This document shows, in pieces, positions 1-7,862 of a stretch of DNA of 64,000 nt. The translations under genes were made by a program, and so were the position numbers. Where the stretch lies: NCBI RefSeq assembly GCF_000425065.1, contig NZ_AULB01000010.1, positions 276,881 to 340,880 of the forward strand. Direction: 5' to 3'. This DNA is from Actinomadura rifamycini DSM 43936. GTDB lineage: Bacteria > Actinomycetota > Actinomycetes > Streptosporangiales > Streptosporangiaceae. The notes under the pieces are model-generated. The model saw only the letters and a list, made by a program, of their open reading frames with translations. It was not told the DNA's origin and made no database searches. Each line of letters begins with the position of its first letter. The stretch's first letter is position 1.

Positions 1-611
1 TACTCGTCGCCCAGGAAGAAGATCTCCCGCGCGAACTTCTGCCCGACCTGCCGCGCCAGGTACGCCGAACCGAACCCGCCGTCGAAGCTGGCCACGTCCG
101 CGTCCGTCTGCTTGAACCGCGCGTGCTCCCGGCTCGCGAGCGTCAGGTCGCACACCACGTGCAGGCTGTGCCCGCCGCCCGCGGCCCACCCCGGCACCAC
201 GCAGATCACGACCTTGCCCATCATGCGGATCAGCCGCTGCACCTCCAGGATGTGCAGCCGCCCCGCCCGCGCCGGGTCGATCGTGTCCGAGGTCTCGCCC
301 TCGGCGTACTTGTAGCCGTCCTTCCCGCGGATCCGCTGGTCGCCGCCCGAGCAGAACGCCCACCCGCCGTCCCGCGGGGACGGCCCGTTCCCCGTCAGCA
401 GCACGCACCCCACGTCGCTCGACATCCGCGCGTGGTCCAGCGCCCGGTACAGCTCGTCCACCGTGTGCGGGCGGAACGCGTTGCGCACCTCCGGCCGGTT
501 GAACGCCACCCGCACCGTCCCGTGCTCCACCGCCCGGTGGTAGGTGATGTCGGTGAAGTCGAATCCCTCGACCTCACGCCAGGCGTCCGCGTCGAACAGC
601 TCCGAGACCAT
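1..611 (-). CDS. menB: 1,4-dihydroxy-2-naphthoyl-CoA synthase (5' part; 3' end beyond window)
   Basis: MenB is a crotonase-fold enzyme that cyclises o-succinylbenzoyl-CoA to 1,4-dihydroxy-2-naphthoyl-CoA in menaquinone synthesis. About 203 residues are visible from the ATG at 611, which has GAGG a few bases upstream; the C-terminal third lies off the left edge. The reading contains CSGGDQ (about residues 87-92) and the glycine-rich GGGHSLHV (about 145-152), which shape the acyl-CoA oxyanion pocket in this family. It diverges from menE, the preceding step of the same pathway, across 93 bp. The family match is strong and the truncation is only the window edge. Confidence 0.94.
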   Translation of the reverse strand, partial: MVSELFDADAWREVEGFDFTDITYHRAVEHGTVRVAFNRPEVRNAFRPHTVDELYRALDHARMSSDVGCVLLTGNGPSPRDGGWAFCSGGDQRIRGKDGYKYAEGETSDTIDPARAGRLHILEVQRLIRMMGKVVICVVPGWAAGGGHSLHVVCDLTLASREHARFKQTDADVASFDGGFGSAYLARQVGQKFAREIFFLGDE

Positions 612-689
612 GTGTCCTCTATCCACCTCTCCGTCGGGGGCGCCCCCATTCAACCGGCCGCCGATTCGAACGCGTTCAGCGGGGTCGTC

Positions 690-695
690 TACCCT
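690..695 (+). promoter_or_regulatory. probable -10 element of a leaderless menE promoter
   Basis: TACCCT matches the actinobacterial -10 pattern TANNNT and ends nine bases before the menE ATG. No Shine-Dalgarno sequence precedes that ATG, so transcription probably starts at or next to the start codon. I see no convincing -35 box. Confidence 0.5.
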
Positions 696-704
696 GATGA
701 GATC

Positions 705-1883
705 ATGGACCGCCGCCTGCACGCCGTCGTTCTCCCGCCCGGCCCCCGCCTGTTCGCCGCGCTCACCGCCGCCCTCGACGGCACCGGCCCCGCGATCTGC
801 CCCCTGCCCCCCGGCCTGCCCGCGCCGGCCCTCGCCGCCATGCTGGACGCCCTCGCCCCGCACGCCGTCGAGACCGCCGACGGCGTCGCGCCGCACGCGG
901 GCCGCGGCGAGCCCGTCGCCGACGGCACCGCCGTCCTCATCGCCACCTCCGGCTCCACCGGCACCCCCAAGTTCACCGAGCTGTCCGCCGCCGCCCTGCG
1001 CCACTCCGCCGCCGGCACCCTCGCCCGCATCGGCGCCGCGCCCGGCGACCGCTGGCTGTGCTGCCTGCCCACCAGCCACATCGCCGGCGTCCAGGTCCTG
1101 GTCCGCGCCCTCGTCGCCGGCACCGAACCGGTCATCATGCCGAGGTTCGACCCCCTCGACCTCGCCGCGGCCGCCCCGCCCGGCGCGCACGTCGCGCTCG
1201 TCCCCACCCAGCTGCGCCGCCTCGCCGACGCCGGCGCCGACCTGGGCAAGCTCGGCGCCATCGTGCTCGGCGGCGCCGCCGCCCCGCCCGGCCTGCTCGC
1301 CGCCGCCCGCGACCGCGGCGCCCGCGTGTTCACCACCTACGGGATGAGCGAGACCTGCGGCGGCTGCGTTTACGACGGCACGCCCCTGGACGGCGTCCGC
1401 GCCGGGCTCACCGCCGACGGCCGCATCCGCCTCGCCGGGCCGTCGCTGTTCACCGGCTACCGGCTGCGGCCCGACCTGACCGCCGCCGCCCGCGACGGCG
1501 ACTGGTTCGTCACCGGCGATCTCGGCGCGTTCGACCCGGCCGGGCGGCTGCGCGTCCGCGGCCGCGTCGACGACGTCATCAACACCGGCGGCGAGAAGGT
1601 CGTCGCCGGCGAGGTCGCCGCCGCGCTGGCCCGCCACCCGAAGATCCGCGACGTCGTGGTCGTCGGGCGCCCCGACCCCGAGTGGGGCGAGCGCGTCACC
1701 GCCGTCGCCGTCCCCGCCCCGGGCGCGCCGCCCTCGCTGGACGAGCTGCGCGCGTTCGTCCGCGCGACGATGCCCGCCCACGCGGCGCCGCACGAGCTCG
1801 AGTTGCGCGAGCGGATCCCGCTGCTGCCGTCCGGCAAGCCCGACCGCGCCCGCCTCCGCGACGCGGGAGCCCACGCCCCCTGA
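705..1883 (+). CDS. menE: o-succinylbenzoate-CoA ligase (MenE-type AMP-dependent synthetase)
   Basis: MenE adenylates o-succinylbenzoate and transfers it to CoA, supplying the substrate of MenB. The 392-residue protein has the ANL-superfamily phosphate loop TSGSTGTPK (residues 81-89), the GMSETCGG adenylate-binding motif, TGDLG, the hinge segment GRVDDVINTGGEK, and the C-terminal catalytic-lysine region LLPSGKPDR. It is shorter than typical 500-residue ligases, as is usual for actinobacterial MenE. The frame is open well upstream, but the ATG at 705 is chosen because the protein homology begins there and TACCCT at 690-695 would give a leaderless transcript. Divergent menB supports the assignment. 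Confidence 0.93.
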   Translation: MDRRLHAVVLPPGPRLFAALTAALDGTGPAICPLPPGLPAPALAAMLDALAPHAVETADGVAPHAGRGEPVADGTAVLIATSGSTGTPKFTELSAAALRHSAAGTLARIGAAPGDRWLCCLPTSHIAGVQVLVRALVAGTEPVIMPRFDPLDLAAAAPPGAHVALVPTQLRRLADAGADLGKLGAIVLGGAAAPPGLLAAARDRGARVFTTYGMSETCGGCVYDGTPLDGVRAGLTADGRIRLAGPSLFTGYRLRPDLTAAARDGDWFVTGDLGAFDPAGRLRVRGRVDDVINTGGEKVVAGEVAAALARHPKIRDVVVVGRPDPEWGERVTAVAVPAPGAPPSLDELRAFVRATMPAHAAPHELELRERIPLLPSGKPDRARLRDAGAHAP

Positions 1884-1949
1884 GCGTCGGGCTCCAGGGC
1901 GGGCGTCCCCGGGGGCATGGGCCCCGGGCGCCGGGGGATGACGACCGGC

Positions 1950-2954
1950 ATGGCCGATCATCGGGACCCGGGGAAGGCCGGGGAGAGCGGGCCGACCGTC
2001 GCGCTGGCGTTCCTGGCCAACCTCGGCATCGCCGTCGCCAAGATCGTCGCGGCGCTGCTCACCGGATCGGCGTCGCTGGCCGCCGAGGCCGCGCACTCGG
2101 TCGCCGACACCTTCAACGAGGTCCTGCTGATGGCGGGGCTGCGCCGCAGCGGCCGTCCCGCCGACCGGCGCCACCCCCTCGGCTACGGCATGGAGCGCTA
2201 CATCTGGACGCTCCTGGTCGCCGTCGCGATCTTCGGGATGGGCGCGCTGTTCGCGTTATACCAGGGCGTGCAGACGCTTACCGGGCACACCGCCGAGGAG
2301 GCCGACCCGCTCGTCGGGTACGCCGTCCTCGGCGTCTCCTTCGTGCTCGAGGCCGTGTCCTGGCAGCAGGCCCTCCGGCAGGTCCGCGCCGCCGCCCGCG
2401 GCGCGGGCCTGCCGGTCGCCGCGTACATGCGCCGCACCGACGACCCGCCCGCGATCAGCGTCCTGCTGGAGGACTCGGCCGCGCTGATCGGCCTGCTGCT
2501 GGCGTTCGGCGGCCTCGGCCTGCACCACCTCACCGGCTCGGCCGTCTGGGACGGCGTCGGCTCGGTGCTGATCGGCGTGCTGCTGACCGCCGTCGCGCCC
2601 GTCCTCGGCCGCATCAACCTCGACCTGCTGATCGGCAACCAGGCGGATCCGCGGCTGGTCGCCGACGTCCGCGCCCGGCTCACCGCGGCCCCCGAGGTGG
2701 AGTGGCTCGTCGACATCGTCACGATGACGGTCGGCGCGGACCGGGTGCTGGTGTGCGCGCGGCTGGACTTCCGCGACGCGATCGCCTCCGCCGAGCTCGA
2801 GCGCGCGTGCGTCCGGATGGCGCGCGAGCTGCGGGAGGCGCACGCCGAGATCGACGAGGTGTTCCTCGAGCCGGTCCCCCGGGACGATCCTGAGCTGCGC
2901 GAACGCGTCGTCGCGCGTTATGGTCGACCATTGCGGCCGAAACGCTCGGAATGA
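1950..2954 (+). CDS. cation diffusion facilitator family transporter
   Basis: This is a membrane antiporter of the CDF (SLC30) family, which exports divalent metals such as Zn2+, Fe2+ or Mn2+ in exchange for protons. The 334-residue form has about six hydrophobic helices and a cytoplasmic C-terminal regulatory domain. The helix-2 segment carries AHSVADTFNE (the usual HxxxD metal site), followed by HPLGYG. The helix-5 segment reads LLEDSAALIG, with Glu where many members have His, as in the SLC30A9-like branch. ATGs at 1917 and 1938 are also in frame; 1950 is preferred because a GGGGG run lies 12 bases upstream. The metal cannot be deduced. Confidence 0.87.
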   Translation: MADHRDPGKAGESGPTVALAFLANLGIAVAKIVAALLTGSASLAAEAAHSVADTFNEVLLMAGLRRSGRPADRRHPLGYGMERYIWTLLVAVAIFGMGALFALYQGVQTLTGHTAEEADPLVGYAVLGVSFVLEAVSWQQALRQVRAAARGAGLPVAAYMRRTDDPPAISVLLEDSAALIGLLLAFGGLGLHHLTGSAVWDGVGSVLIGVLLTAVAPVLGRINLDLLIGNQADPRLVADVRARLTAAPEVEWLVDIVTMTVGADRVLVCARLDFRDAIASAELERACVRMARELREAHAEIDEVFLEPVPRDDPELRERVVARYGRPLRPKRSE

Positions 2955-2975
2955 CGGAAGTCGCACCACCCGTTG

Positions 2976-2991
2976 CCTTTACCTAGTAAGG
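2976..2991. promoter_or_regulatory. TTAC-N3-GTAA palindromic operator upstream of the sigma factor gene
   Basis: CCTTTACCTAGTAAGG lies about 206 bases before the sigma factor start, in an otherwise unassigned 243-base leader (2955-3197). The same 16-mer, differing at two central bases, occurs twice in front of the tetR gene at 14430, so it is probably a TetR-family operator. TAAGGT within it also resembles a -10 box, so it may overlap the sigma gene promoter. Confidence 0.5.
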
Positions 2992-3197
2992 TACGGGGCG
3001 GGCGGGCCGCCGGTGTGAGACGGCCCGCACCGGGCACGAAATCCTGTCCGGGGCACCCTCCCGCTCCGCGGCGAGGGCGCCGATCCGGGGCGCCGGGAAC
3101 AAGGACCCGGTCCCGCGACGTTCCGATAGATGCGCGCGCCACCAGCGAACGACAATCCGCGCCGCATTCACACCACCGAAGGGAGGGGGGCGTCCCC

Positions 3198-4619
3198 ATG
3201 CCGCGAACCGCCGCAGAGACCCCGCTCACAGGGGCGACGAGCCCGGCACTCGACGACCTCCTGAAGCGTGGCCGCGCCCAAGGGCGCCTGTCGCTCGACG
3301 AGGTCCGGGGGGCCTTCGAATCGGCCGGCATCAGCCCCGCCCAGGGCCGCTCGATCCTGCGCGAGCTCTCCGAGGCCGGCATCAGCCTCGCCGGCGACAC
3401 CGACGCCGGGCGCAAGGCCGCCGTCCCGGCGGCCGCCCGCGCCGAGGACCGCGCCGCCGAGCACCCGGCCGACCACCCCGCCGGAGCCGACGTCCCCTCC
3501 CCCGCCCGCAAGCACACCGCCAAGAAGACCACCGCCGGACGGGCGCGCCCGAAGGCCACCGCCAAGACCGGCGCCAAGACCGGCGCCAAGACCGGCGCCA
3601 AAGCGGGCGGAGGCAAGGCCGCCCGCGACGGCGACGGCACCGCCGACGAGGCGTTCGACGTCACCGAGGTCGAGGCCGCCGACACCCCGGCCGACCTGGA
3701 CGACCAGTCGACCGCGATGGGCGACTCGGTCCACACCTACCTGAAGGCGATCGGCCGCAGGCAGCTGCTGACCGCCGAGCAGGAGGTCGACCTCGCCAAG
3801 CGGATCGAGGCCGGGCTGTACGCCGAGCACAAGCTCGAGACCGAGGAGCTGAGCCCGGCGCTGCGCGCCGACCTCGAGTGGGTCGCCGCCGACGGCCGCC
3901 GCGCCAAGGCCCACATGCTGGAGGCCAACCTCCGGCTCGTGGTGTCGGTCGCCAAGAAGTACTCCGACCGCGGCCTGTCCCTGCTGGACGTCGTCCAGGA
4001 GGGCAACCTCGGGCTGATCCGCGCCGTGGAGAAGTTCGACTACTCCAAGGGCTACAAGTTCTCCACCTACGCCATGTGGTGGATCCGCCAGGCCATCCAG
4101 CGCGGCTTCGCCGACTCGGCCCGCACCATCCGGCTGCCGGTGCACGTGCTGGAGATGCTCAGCAAGCTGAGCCGCGTCGAGCGCGACATGCACCAGCGGC
4201 TGGGCCGCGAGCCCACCCCCGAGGAACTGGCCGTCGAGCTCGACAAGAGCCCCGAGCAGGTCCGCGAGCTGCTGCGCACCAGCCGCCAGCCGATCAGCCT
4301 GGACTCCACCATCGGCGAGGACGGCGAGACCCGCATCGGCGACCTCATCGAGGACACCGACAGCCCCGAGGCGTCCGAGCTGGTGGACCGGCAGCTCATG
4401 GCCGACCAGCTGCGCCGCACCCTCGACATCCTGTCGCCGCGCGAGGCCAAGATCATGGCGATGCGGTTCGGGCTGTACGACGGGACGCCGCGGACCCTCG
4501 ACGAGATCGGCCGCGCGCTCGGGCTGACCCGGGAGCGGATCCGGCAGCTGGAGAAGGAGTCGCTGTCCAAGCTGCGGCACCCCAGCAACGCCCGGCCGCT
4601 GCTCGACTTCGCCGTCTGA
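3198..4619 (+). CDS. RNA polymerase sigma-70 factor, RpoD/HrdB-like group 1 or 2
   Basis: The 473-residue protein directs RNA polymerase to promoters. It has a region 1.1-like N-terminus (DDLLKRGRAQGRLSLDEV), then a Lys/Ala/Thr-rich low-complexity linker, then regions 1.2 to 4.2: YLKAIGRRQLLTAEQEVDLAKRIEAG, LEANLRLVVSVAKKY, KFSTYAMWWIRQAI (-10 recognition and melting) and TRERIRQLEKESLSKLRHP (-35 helix-turn-helix). The C-terminus reads NARPLLDFAV rather than the SRSQVLRDYLD ending of actinobacterial HrdB/SigA, and region 2 has SVAKKYSDRGLSLLDVVQ. I therefore lean to a group 2 (HrdA/SigB-type) factor. The ATG at 3198 follows GGGAGGGGGG. The gene stands alone with a 243-base leader and a strong terminator. 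Confidence 0.9.
   Translation: MPRTAAETPLTGATSPALDDLLKRGRAQGRLSLDEVRGAFESAGISPAQGRSILRELSEAGISLAGDTDAGRKAAVPAAARAEDRAAEHPADHPAGADVPSPARKHTAKKTTAGRARPKATAKTGAKTGAKTGAKAGGGKAARDGDGTADEAFDVTEVEAADTPADLDDQSTAMGDSVHTYLKAIGRRQLLTAEQEVDLAKRIEAGLYAEHKLETEELSPALRADLEWVAADGRRAKAHMLEANLRLVVSVAKKYSDRGLSLLDVVQEGNLGLIRAVEKFDYSKGYKFSTYAMWWIRQAIQRGFADSARTIRLPVHVLEMLSKLSRVERDMHQRLGREPTPEELAVELDKSPEQVRELLRTSRQPISLDSTIGEDGETRIGDLIEDTDSPEASELVDRQLMADQLRRTLDILSPREAKIMAMRFGLYDGTPRTLDEIGRALGLTRERIRQLEKESLSKLRHPSNARPLLDFAV
3561..3608 (+). repeat. 12-bp tandem repeat encoding AKTG units in the sigma factor linker
   Basis: Three exact copies of GCCAAGACCGGC and one degenerate copy encode AKTG-AKTG-AKTG-AKAG in the disordered linker between regions 1.1 and 1.2. 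In-frame slippage here would change the length of the basic linker without touching the core domains. Confidence 0.85.
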
Positions 4620-4635
4620 GCGCCGCCGCGACGGA

Positions 4636-4675
4636 CGGAGGGCCCGCCGGACCACGGTGTCCGGCGGGCCCTCCG
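4636..4675. terminator. bidirectional terminator after the sigma factor gene
   Basis: A perfect 16-bp stem (4636-4651 with 4660-4675) closes an 8-base loop in the gap between two convergent genes. It has no T-tract, which is usual for actinobacterial terminators, and can serve both strands. Confidence 0.85.
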
Positions 4676-4701
4676 CGTTCGCGGGCCGGCGAGCGGGCGG
4701 T

Positions 4702-5883
4702 TCAGCGCCCCCGCACGGCGAACGCCAGGAACTGCGTCACCTCGCGGTCGTCGAAGTTGTCGTCGGAGCCGATCAGCAGCGTCCGCTCCCCCGTCCGCAG
4801 GCGCGGCCCCCACGCCATCGCCTCGAGGTTCTGCGCCGGGTCGGCGTACCGGCCGAGGTCGGCGACCAGCCGCTTGGCCACCGGCCGGTACGGGGCGTCG
4901 CCGAGCCGGTCGCGCCGCAGGACGTCGGTGGCGCCCCGGACGTCGAACGCGTACAGCCGCACGCGGTAGCCGACGCCCTCCATCCAGGAGCGCTCCAGCG
5001 CCAGGTAGCGGTGGTCGTCGATCGCGAGGATCTCCGAGACGCCGCTGTCGGCGTGCCCGTCCGCCGGCACCGGCGCGGCCGGGAGCGGCTCCACCCGGTA
5101 GGCGTGCTGGGCGAGCAGGCCGCCGCCGCGGTTCCACAGGGTCAGCCGGACGGCCGCGCCCCGCTCGACGGTCGGCGGGGCGCCGTCCTCGTAGCGCGGG
5201 CCCTCGGCCATCGCGGCGAGGCGGTGCGGCGCGACGGCGACGGCCTCGAAGCCGTAGTTGCGGCGCGGCCCGCGGTCCTCGGTGGTCTGCTCGAGGTTCG
5301 CCGGGAGCGGGAGGGCGCCGCGGTGCCCCCCGTCCGGCCCCGCCCACTGGACCGACAGGGGCGACAGCGCGATGCCGGGGTGGGCGGCGTCGGGGCGGTC
5401 GCCCTCGTTGCCCCACAGCAGCCGGTTCCCGCGCGGGTCGAACCGGATCGCCTCCGGGTCGACCGACCCGGGCTCGCCGAATCCGGGGTAAGGGCTGCCG
5501 TCGGGCCGCTTCAGCGTGCGGACGCCGCTGATCCGCACGCCGGAGAACGCGCCGGTGCGCGGGTCGATGTCGACGCGCCCGGTGTAGAAGCGCGCCGGGT
5601 CGTAGCGCCACCGGTCGTCGGAGATGAAGTACCAGGTGCCGGTGCGGGGGTCGCGGTCCATGCCCGAGATACCGCCGACGGTCGTCCCCTCGACCTGCAT
5701 CTTGTGCGGCAGCCGCCGCTCGCCGAGGAACCGCGAGATCCGTACGCCCGCCGCCGCGTCGGCGCTCTGGGCGCCCGCCGCCGGCCGCGGGGCCGGGCCC
5801 GCGGCCGCCGCCGGAGCCGCCCCCGCCACGAGCAGCGCGGCCGCCAGCACGGCGCCGCCACGAAGAACCTTCTTGTCGTCCAC
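4702..5883 (-). CDS. secreted esterase-like/phytase-like beta-propeller protein
   Basis: The 393-residue exported protein belongs to the 'esterase-like activity of phytase' family. A basic N-terminus (VDDKKVLRGG), a hydrophobic core (AVLAAALLVAGAAPAAAA) and an Ala-rich cleavage region form a Sec signal peptide. The body contains GGISGMDRDPRTGTWYFISDD, DPEAIRFDP, NYGFEAVAV and NLEAMAWGP, the recurrent acidic segments of this propeller family. Catalysis is unproven for most members. GTG at 5883 is chosen because GGAGG lies just upstream and the signal peptide starts there. The gene is monocistronic, converges on the sigma factor gene and is separated by 164 bp from nnaR. Confidence 0.8.
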   Translation of the reverse strand: MDDKKVLRGGAVLAAALLVAGAAPAAAAGPAPRPAAGAQSADAAAGVRISRFLGERRLPHKMQVEGTTVGGISGMDRDPRTGTWYFISDDRWRYDPARFYTGRVDIDPRTGAFSGVRISGVRTLKRPDGSPYPGFGEPGSVDPEAIRFDPRGNRLLWGNEGDRPDAAHPGIALSPLSVQWAGPDGGHRGALPLPANLEQTTEDRGPRRNYGFEAVAVAPHRLAAMAEGPRYEDGAPPTVERGAAVRLTLWNRGGGLLAQHAYRVEPLPAAPVPADGHADSGVSEILAIDDHRYLALERSWMEGVGYRVRLYAFDVRGATDVLRRDRLGDAPYRPVAKRLVADLGRYADPAQNLEAMAWGPRLRTGERTLLIGSDDNFDDREVTQFLAFAVRGR

Positions 5884-6047
5884 CCGACCTCCGTCACCAT
5901 GAGCATCCGAGCGAATGCTTTCCGTGACGTCAGTATCGCCCACCGTCCCCGCCGACGAGAGCTTTTCCGCGACGTGGCGGACCGAAGGCGGGGAGCGAGA
6001 CGGGACCTCTGGCGGGACGGAGCGGAGGACGGGCGTTCGCGGGCCGC

Positions 6048-7271
6048 TCAGCCCGCGGGCACCGAGGCGCTCTGGCGGGGGTCGCAGGCGAGCCGGTAGC
6101 CGCGCTTGACCACCGTCTCCACGATGCCGGGACGGCCCAGGCCGCGGCGGAGCCGCGCCACCGCCATCTCCACGGCGTGCTCGTCCGCCTGCGGGCGGGC
6201 CAGGACGCCCGCGCCGCCGAAACCGGGGACGCCGGCCGCGCCGCCCGCCCCCGAGGCGTCGGCGGCGCGGAGCGGCCGTCCGGGCAGCGCCCCGGACAGC
6301 TCCGCCCGCGACACCACGTGCCCGGGGCGCCGCGCGAGCGCCCGCAGGATCGCCATCGGCGCGGGCGCGATCGGGCGCAGCTGCCCGTCCAGGACGACCG
6401 CGTGGCCGCGCAGCTCCAGCGCCAGCCCGCGGACCCGCAGCCGGCGCGCCCGCCGGCGGGGCAGGTCCGCGGCCAGGGTCCGCACGAGCGCGCCGAGCCG
6501 GGCGCGCTCGGGCTGGACGGTCGGGACGCCGCGGGCGGTCAGCTCCGCCGCCGTGACCGGGCCGACGCACGCCGCGACCAGCGGCCCGCGCATGGCCTCC
6601 AGCAGCGGCTCGGCGAGCCCGTCCGCGGCGGCCGCGGCCAGCGTCGCGGCGACCGCCGGGGCGCTGGTGAAGGTGATCGCGTCGACCGTCCCGGCGACGG
6701 CCTGCCCGACGAGCCGGTGCAGCGGGGTCGGGTCGTCGGCGGGAGCCCACCGGTACACCGGGACCTCGACGACCTCGGCCCCGGCGGCCCGCAGCGCGCC
6801 GGTCAGCTCGGGCTGCGGCTCCCCGTACAGCTGGACGGCGACGCGGGAGCCCGCCAGGTCCTCCGCCAGCAGGTGCCGCAGGACCTCGGCCGTCCCCTCC
6901 GACTCGGGCGACCACCGCTCCCGCAGGCCCGCCGACCGGACGGCGCCGCGCGCCTTCGGGCCGCGCGTCAGGAGGGCGGCGCCGCCGAGGCGGGCGACGA
7001 GCTCGTCGCGCATCCCCCACCCGTCGGCGGTCTCCAGCCACGCGCGGAACCCGATCCCGGTGGTGACGACGACGTGGTCGAGCGGCGCGGCCAGGCACGC
7101 GCGGGTCGCCTCCAGCAGCGCCGTGTCGTCGGCGAGCGGGACCAGCCGGATCGCCGGCGCGAGCACCACCCGGGCCCCGCGCCGCTCCAGCAGCGTCGCG
7201 AGCTCCTCCTGGCGGCGGGCCGCGGTCACCCCGACGGCGAACCCGGCCAGCGCGTCACCGACGGTGCTCAT
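6048..7271 (-). CDS. nnaR: HemD-like/winged-helix regulator of nitrate and nitrite assimilation
   Basis: The N-terminal 260 or so residues have the uroporphyrinogen-III synthase (HemD) fold. The C-terminal region (about 290-400) is a DNA-binding winged helix of the OmpR type, with PAPMAILRALARRPGHVVSRAEL, VEMAVARLRRGLG and VKRGYRLAC. This architecture is that of streptomycete NnaR, which works with GlnR to activate nitrite and nitrate assimilation genes. The position supports it: the start overlaps the 3' end of nirD by 17 bp, so the two are cotranslated. A role in haem or sirohaem synthesis is less likely because of the fused DNA-binding domain, though the HemD fold could sense a tetrapyrrole. 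Confidence 0.85.
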   Translation of the reverse strand: MSTVGDALAGFAVGVTAARRQEELATLLERRGARVVLAPAIRLVPLADDTALLEATRACLAAPLDHVVVTTGIGFRAWLETADGWGMRDELVARLGGAALLTRGPKARGAVRSAGLRERWSPESEGTAEVLRHLLAEDLAGSRVAVQLYGEPQPELTGALRAAGAEVVEVPVYRWAPADDPTPLHRLVGQAVAGTVDAITFTSAPAVAATLAAAAADGLAEPLLEAMRGPLVAACVGPVTAAELTARGVPTVQPERARLGALVRTLAADLPRRRARRLRVRGLALELRGHAVVLDGQLRPIAPAPMAILRALARRPGHVVSRAELSGALPGRPLRAADASGAGGAAGVPGFGGAGVLARPQADEHAVEMAVARLRRGLGRPGIVETVVKRGYRLACDPRQSASVPAG

Positions 7272-7746
7272 CGGGGACCGCCACCTCCACCCGGCCGCCC
7301 GCGCGCCGGACGCCGTACGCGGGCAGCGCCACCCGCGGGTCGTCCAGGCAGACGCCGGTGCGCAGGTCGAAGACCTGCTTGTACATCGGCGAGGCCACGG
7401 TGGGGACGCCGTCGCGGGTCCCGAGGATGCCGCGCGACAGCACGTGCGCGCCGCTGAACGGGTCCAGGTTCGACAGCGCGTGCAGGTCGCCGTCGAAGGT
7501 GCGGAACACCGCCACCTGCGTCCCGCCGACCATCGCGCAGACGCCGCGCTCCGGGATGATGTCGGCGTAGGCGCACACGTCGACCCACCGCCGTTCCGTT
7601 CGGGTCTGCGCCGCCGCGTGCTGCGACGACCCGTTGTGCGACGTACCGTTGTGCGACGATCCGTGGTGCGACGTACCGTTCTGTGCCGTGCGGGCGGACT
7701 GGGGAGCGCGGGCCTCGGGTGCGAGGGTCGCTTCGGTCGTGCTCAT
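7255..7746 (-). CDS. nirD: assimilatory nitrite reductase small subunit with repeat-rich N-terminus
   Basis: NirD is the Rieske-fold small subunit of NADH-dependent assimilatory nitrite reductase, which reduces nitrite to ammonium. Residues from about 52 onward (RWVDVCAYADIIPERGVCAMVGGTQVAVF...SPMYKQVFDLRTG) match the family, and the Rieske Cys/His ligands are absent, as is normal for NirD. The first 50 residues are atypical: four near-identical pentapeptides of the form NG(T/S)SH precede the fold. The ATG at 7746 has AGGAGG ten bases upstream. No large subunit (nirB) is adjacent or elsewhere in the window. It overlaps nnaR and lies 101 bp after nasA, with its own GlnR-like element. Confidence 0.88.
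   Translation of the reverse strand: MSTTEATLAPEARAPQSARTAQNGTSHHGSSHNGTSHNGSSQHAAAQTRTERRWVDVCAYADIIPERGVCAMVGGTQVAVFRTFDGDLHALSNLDPFSGAHVLSRGILGTRDGVPTVASPMYKQVFDLRTGVCLDDPRVALPAYGVRRAGGRVEVAVPDEHRR
7618..7680 (-). repeat. 15-bp tandem repeat in the 5' end of nirD
   Basis: Four consecutive 15-base units with consensus GTTGTGCGACGTACC on the + strand encode the His/Ser/Asn/Gly pentapeptides near the NirD N-terminus. The period is a multiple of three, so copy-number change keeps the frame. Confidence 0.8.
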
Positions 7747-7813
7747 CGTGCGGCAACCTCCTGGCTCTCGATCACTTCCTGGCTCGTGATCGCTTCGATC
7801 CTCGGCAGGGGCG

Positions 7814-7862
7814 GTTTCGCGATTGGGTCCCTTCTGTCACCGGCGTGTTAAAAGACGCTCAC
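7814..7862 (-). promoter_or_regulatory. GlnR-like operator upstream of nirD (five boxes, 11-bp period)
   Basis: Read on the minus strand, five 5-base boxes follow at exact 11-base steps: GTGAG, TTAAC, GTGAC, GACCC, GAAAC. The GlnR consensus is GTnAC-n6-GAAAC repeated. The element overlaps the last codons of nasA and ends 67 bases before the nirD start. A second copy precedes nasA with the same spacing, so the arrangement is unlikely to be chance. Confidence 0.65.

Noticed and set aside
6048..7271. A tetrapyrrole-synthesis HemD gene
   Set aside because: The C-terminal winged helix and overlap with nirD favour the NnaR-type regulator; no other haem or sirohaem genes are nearby.
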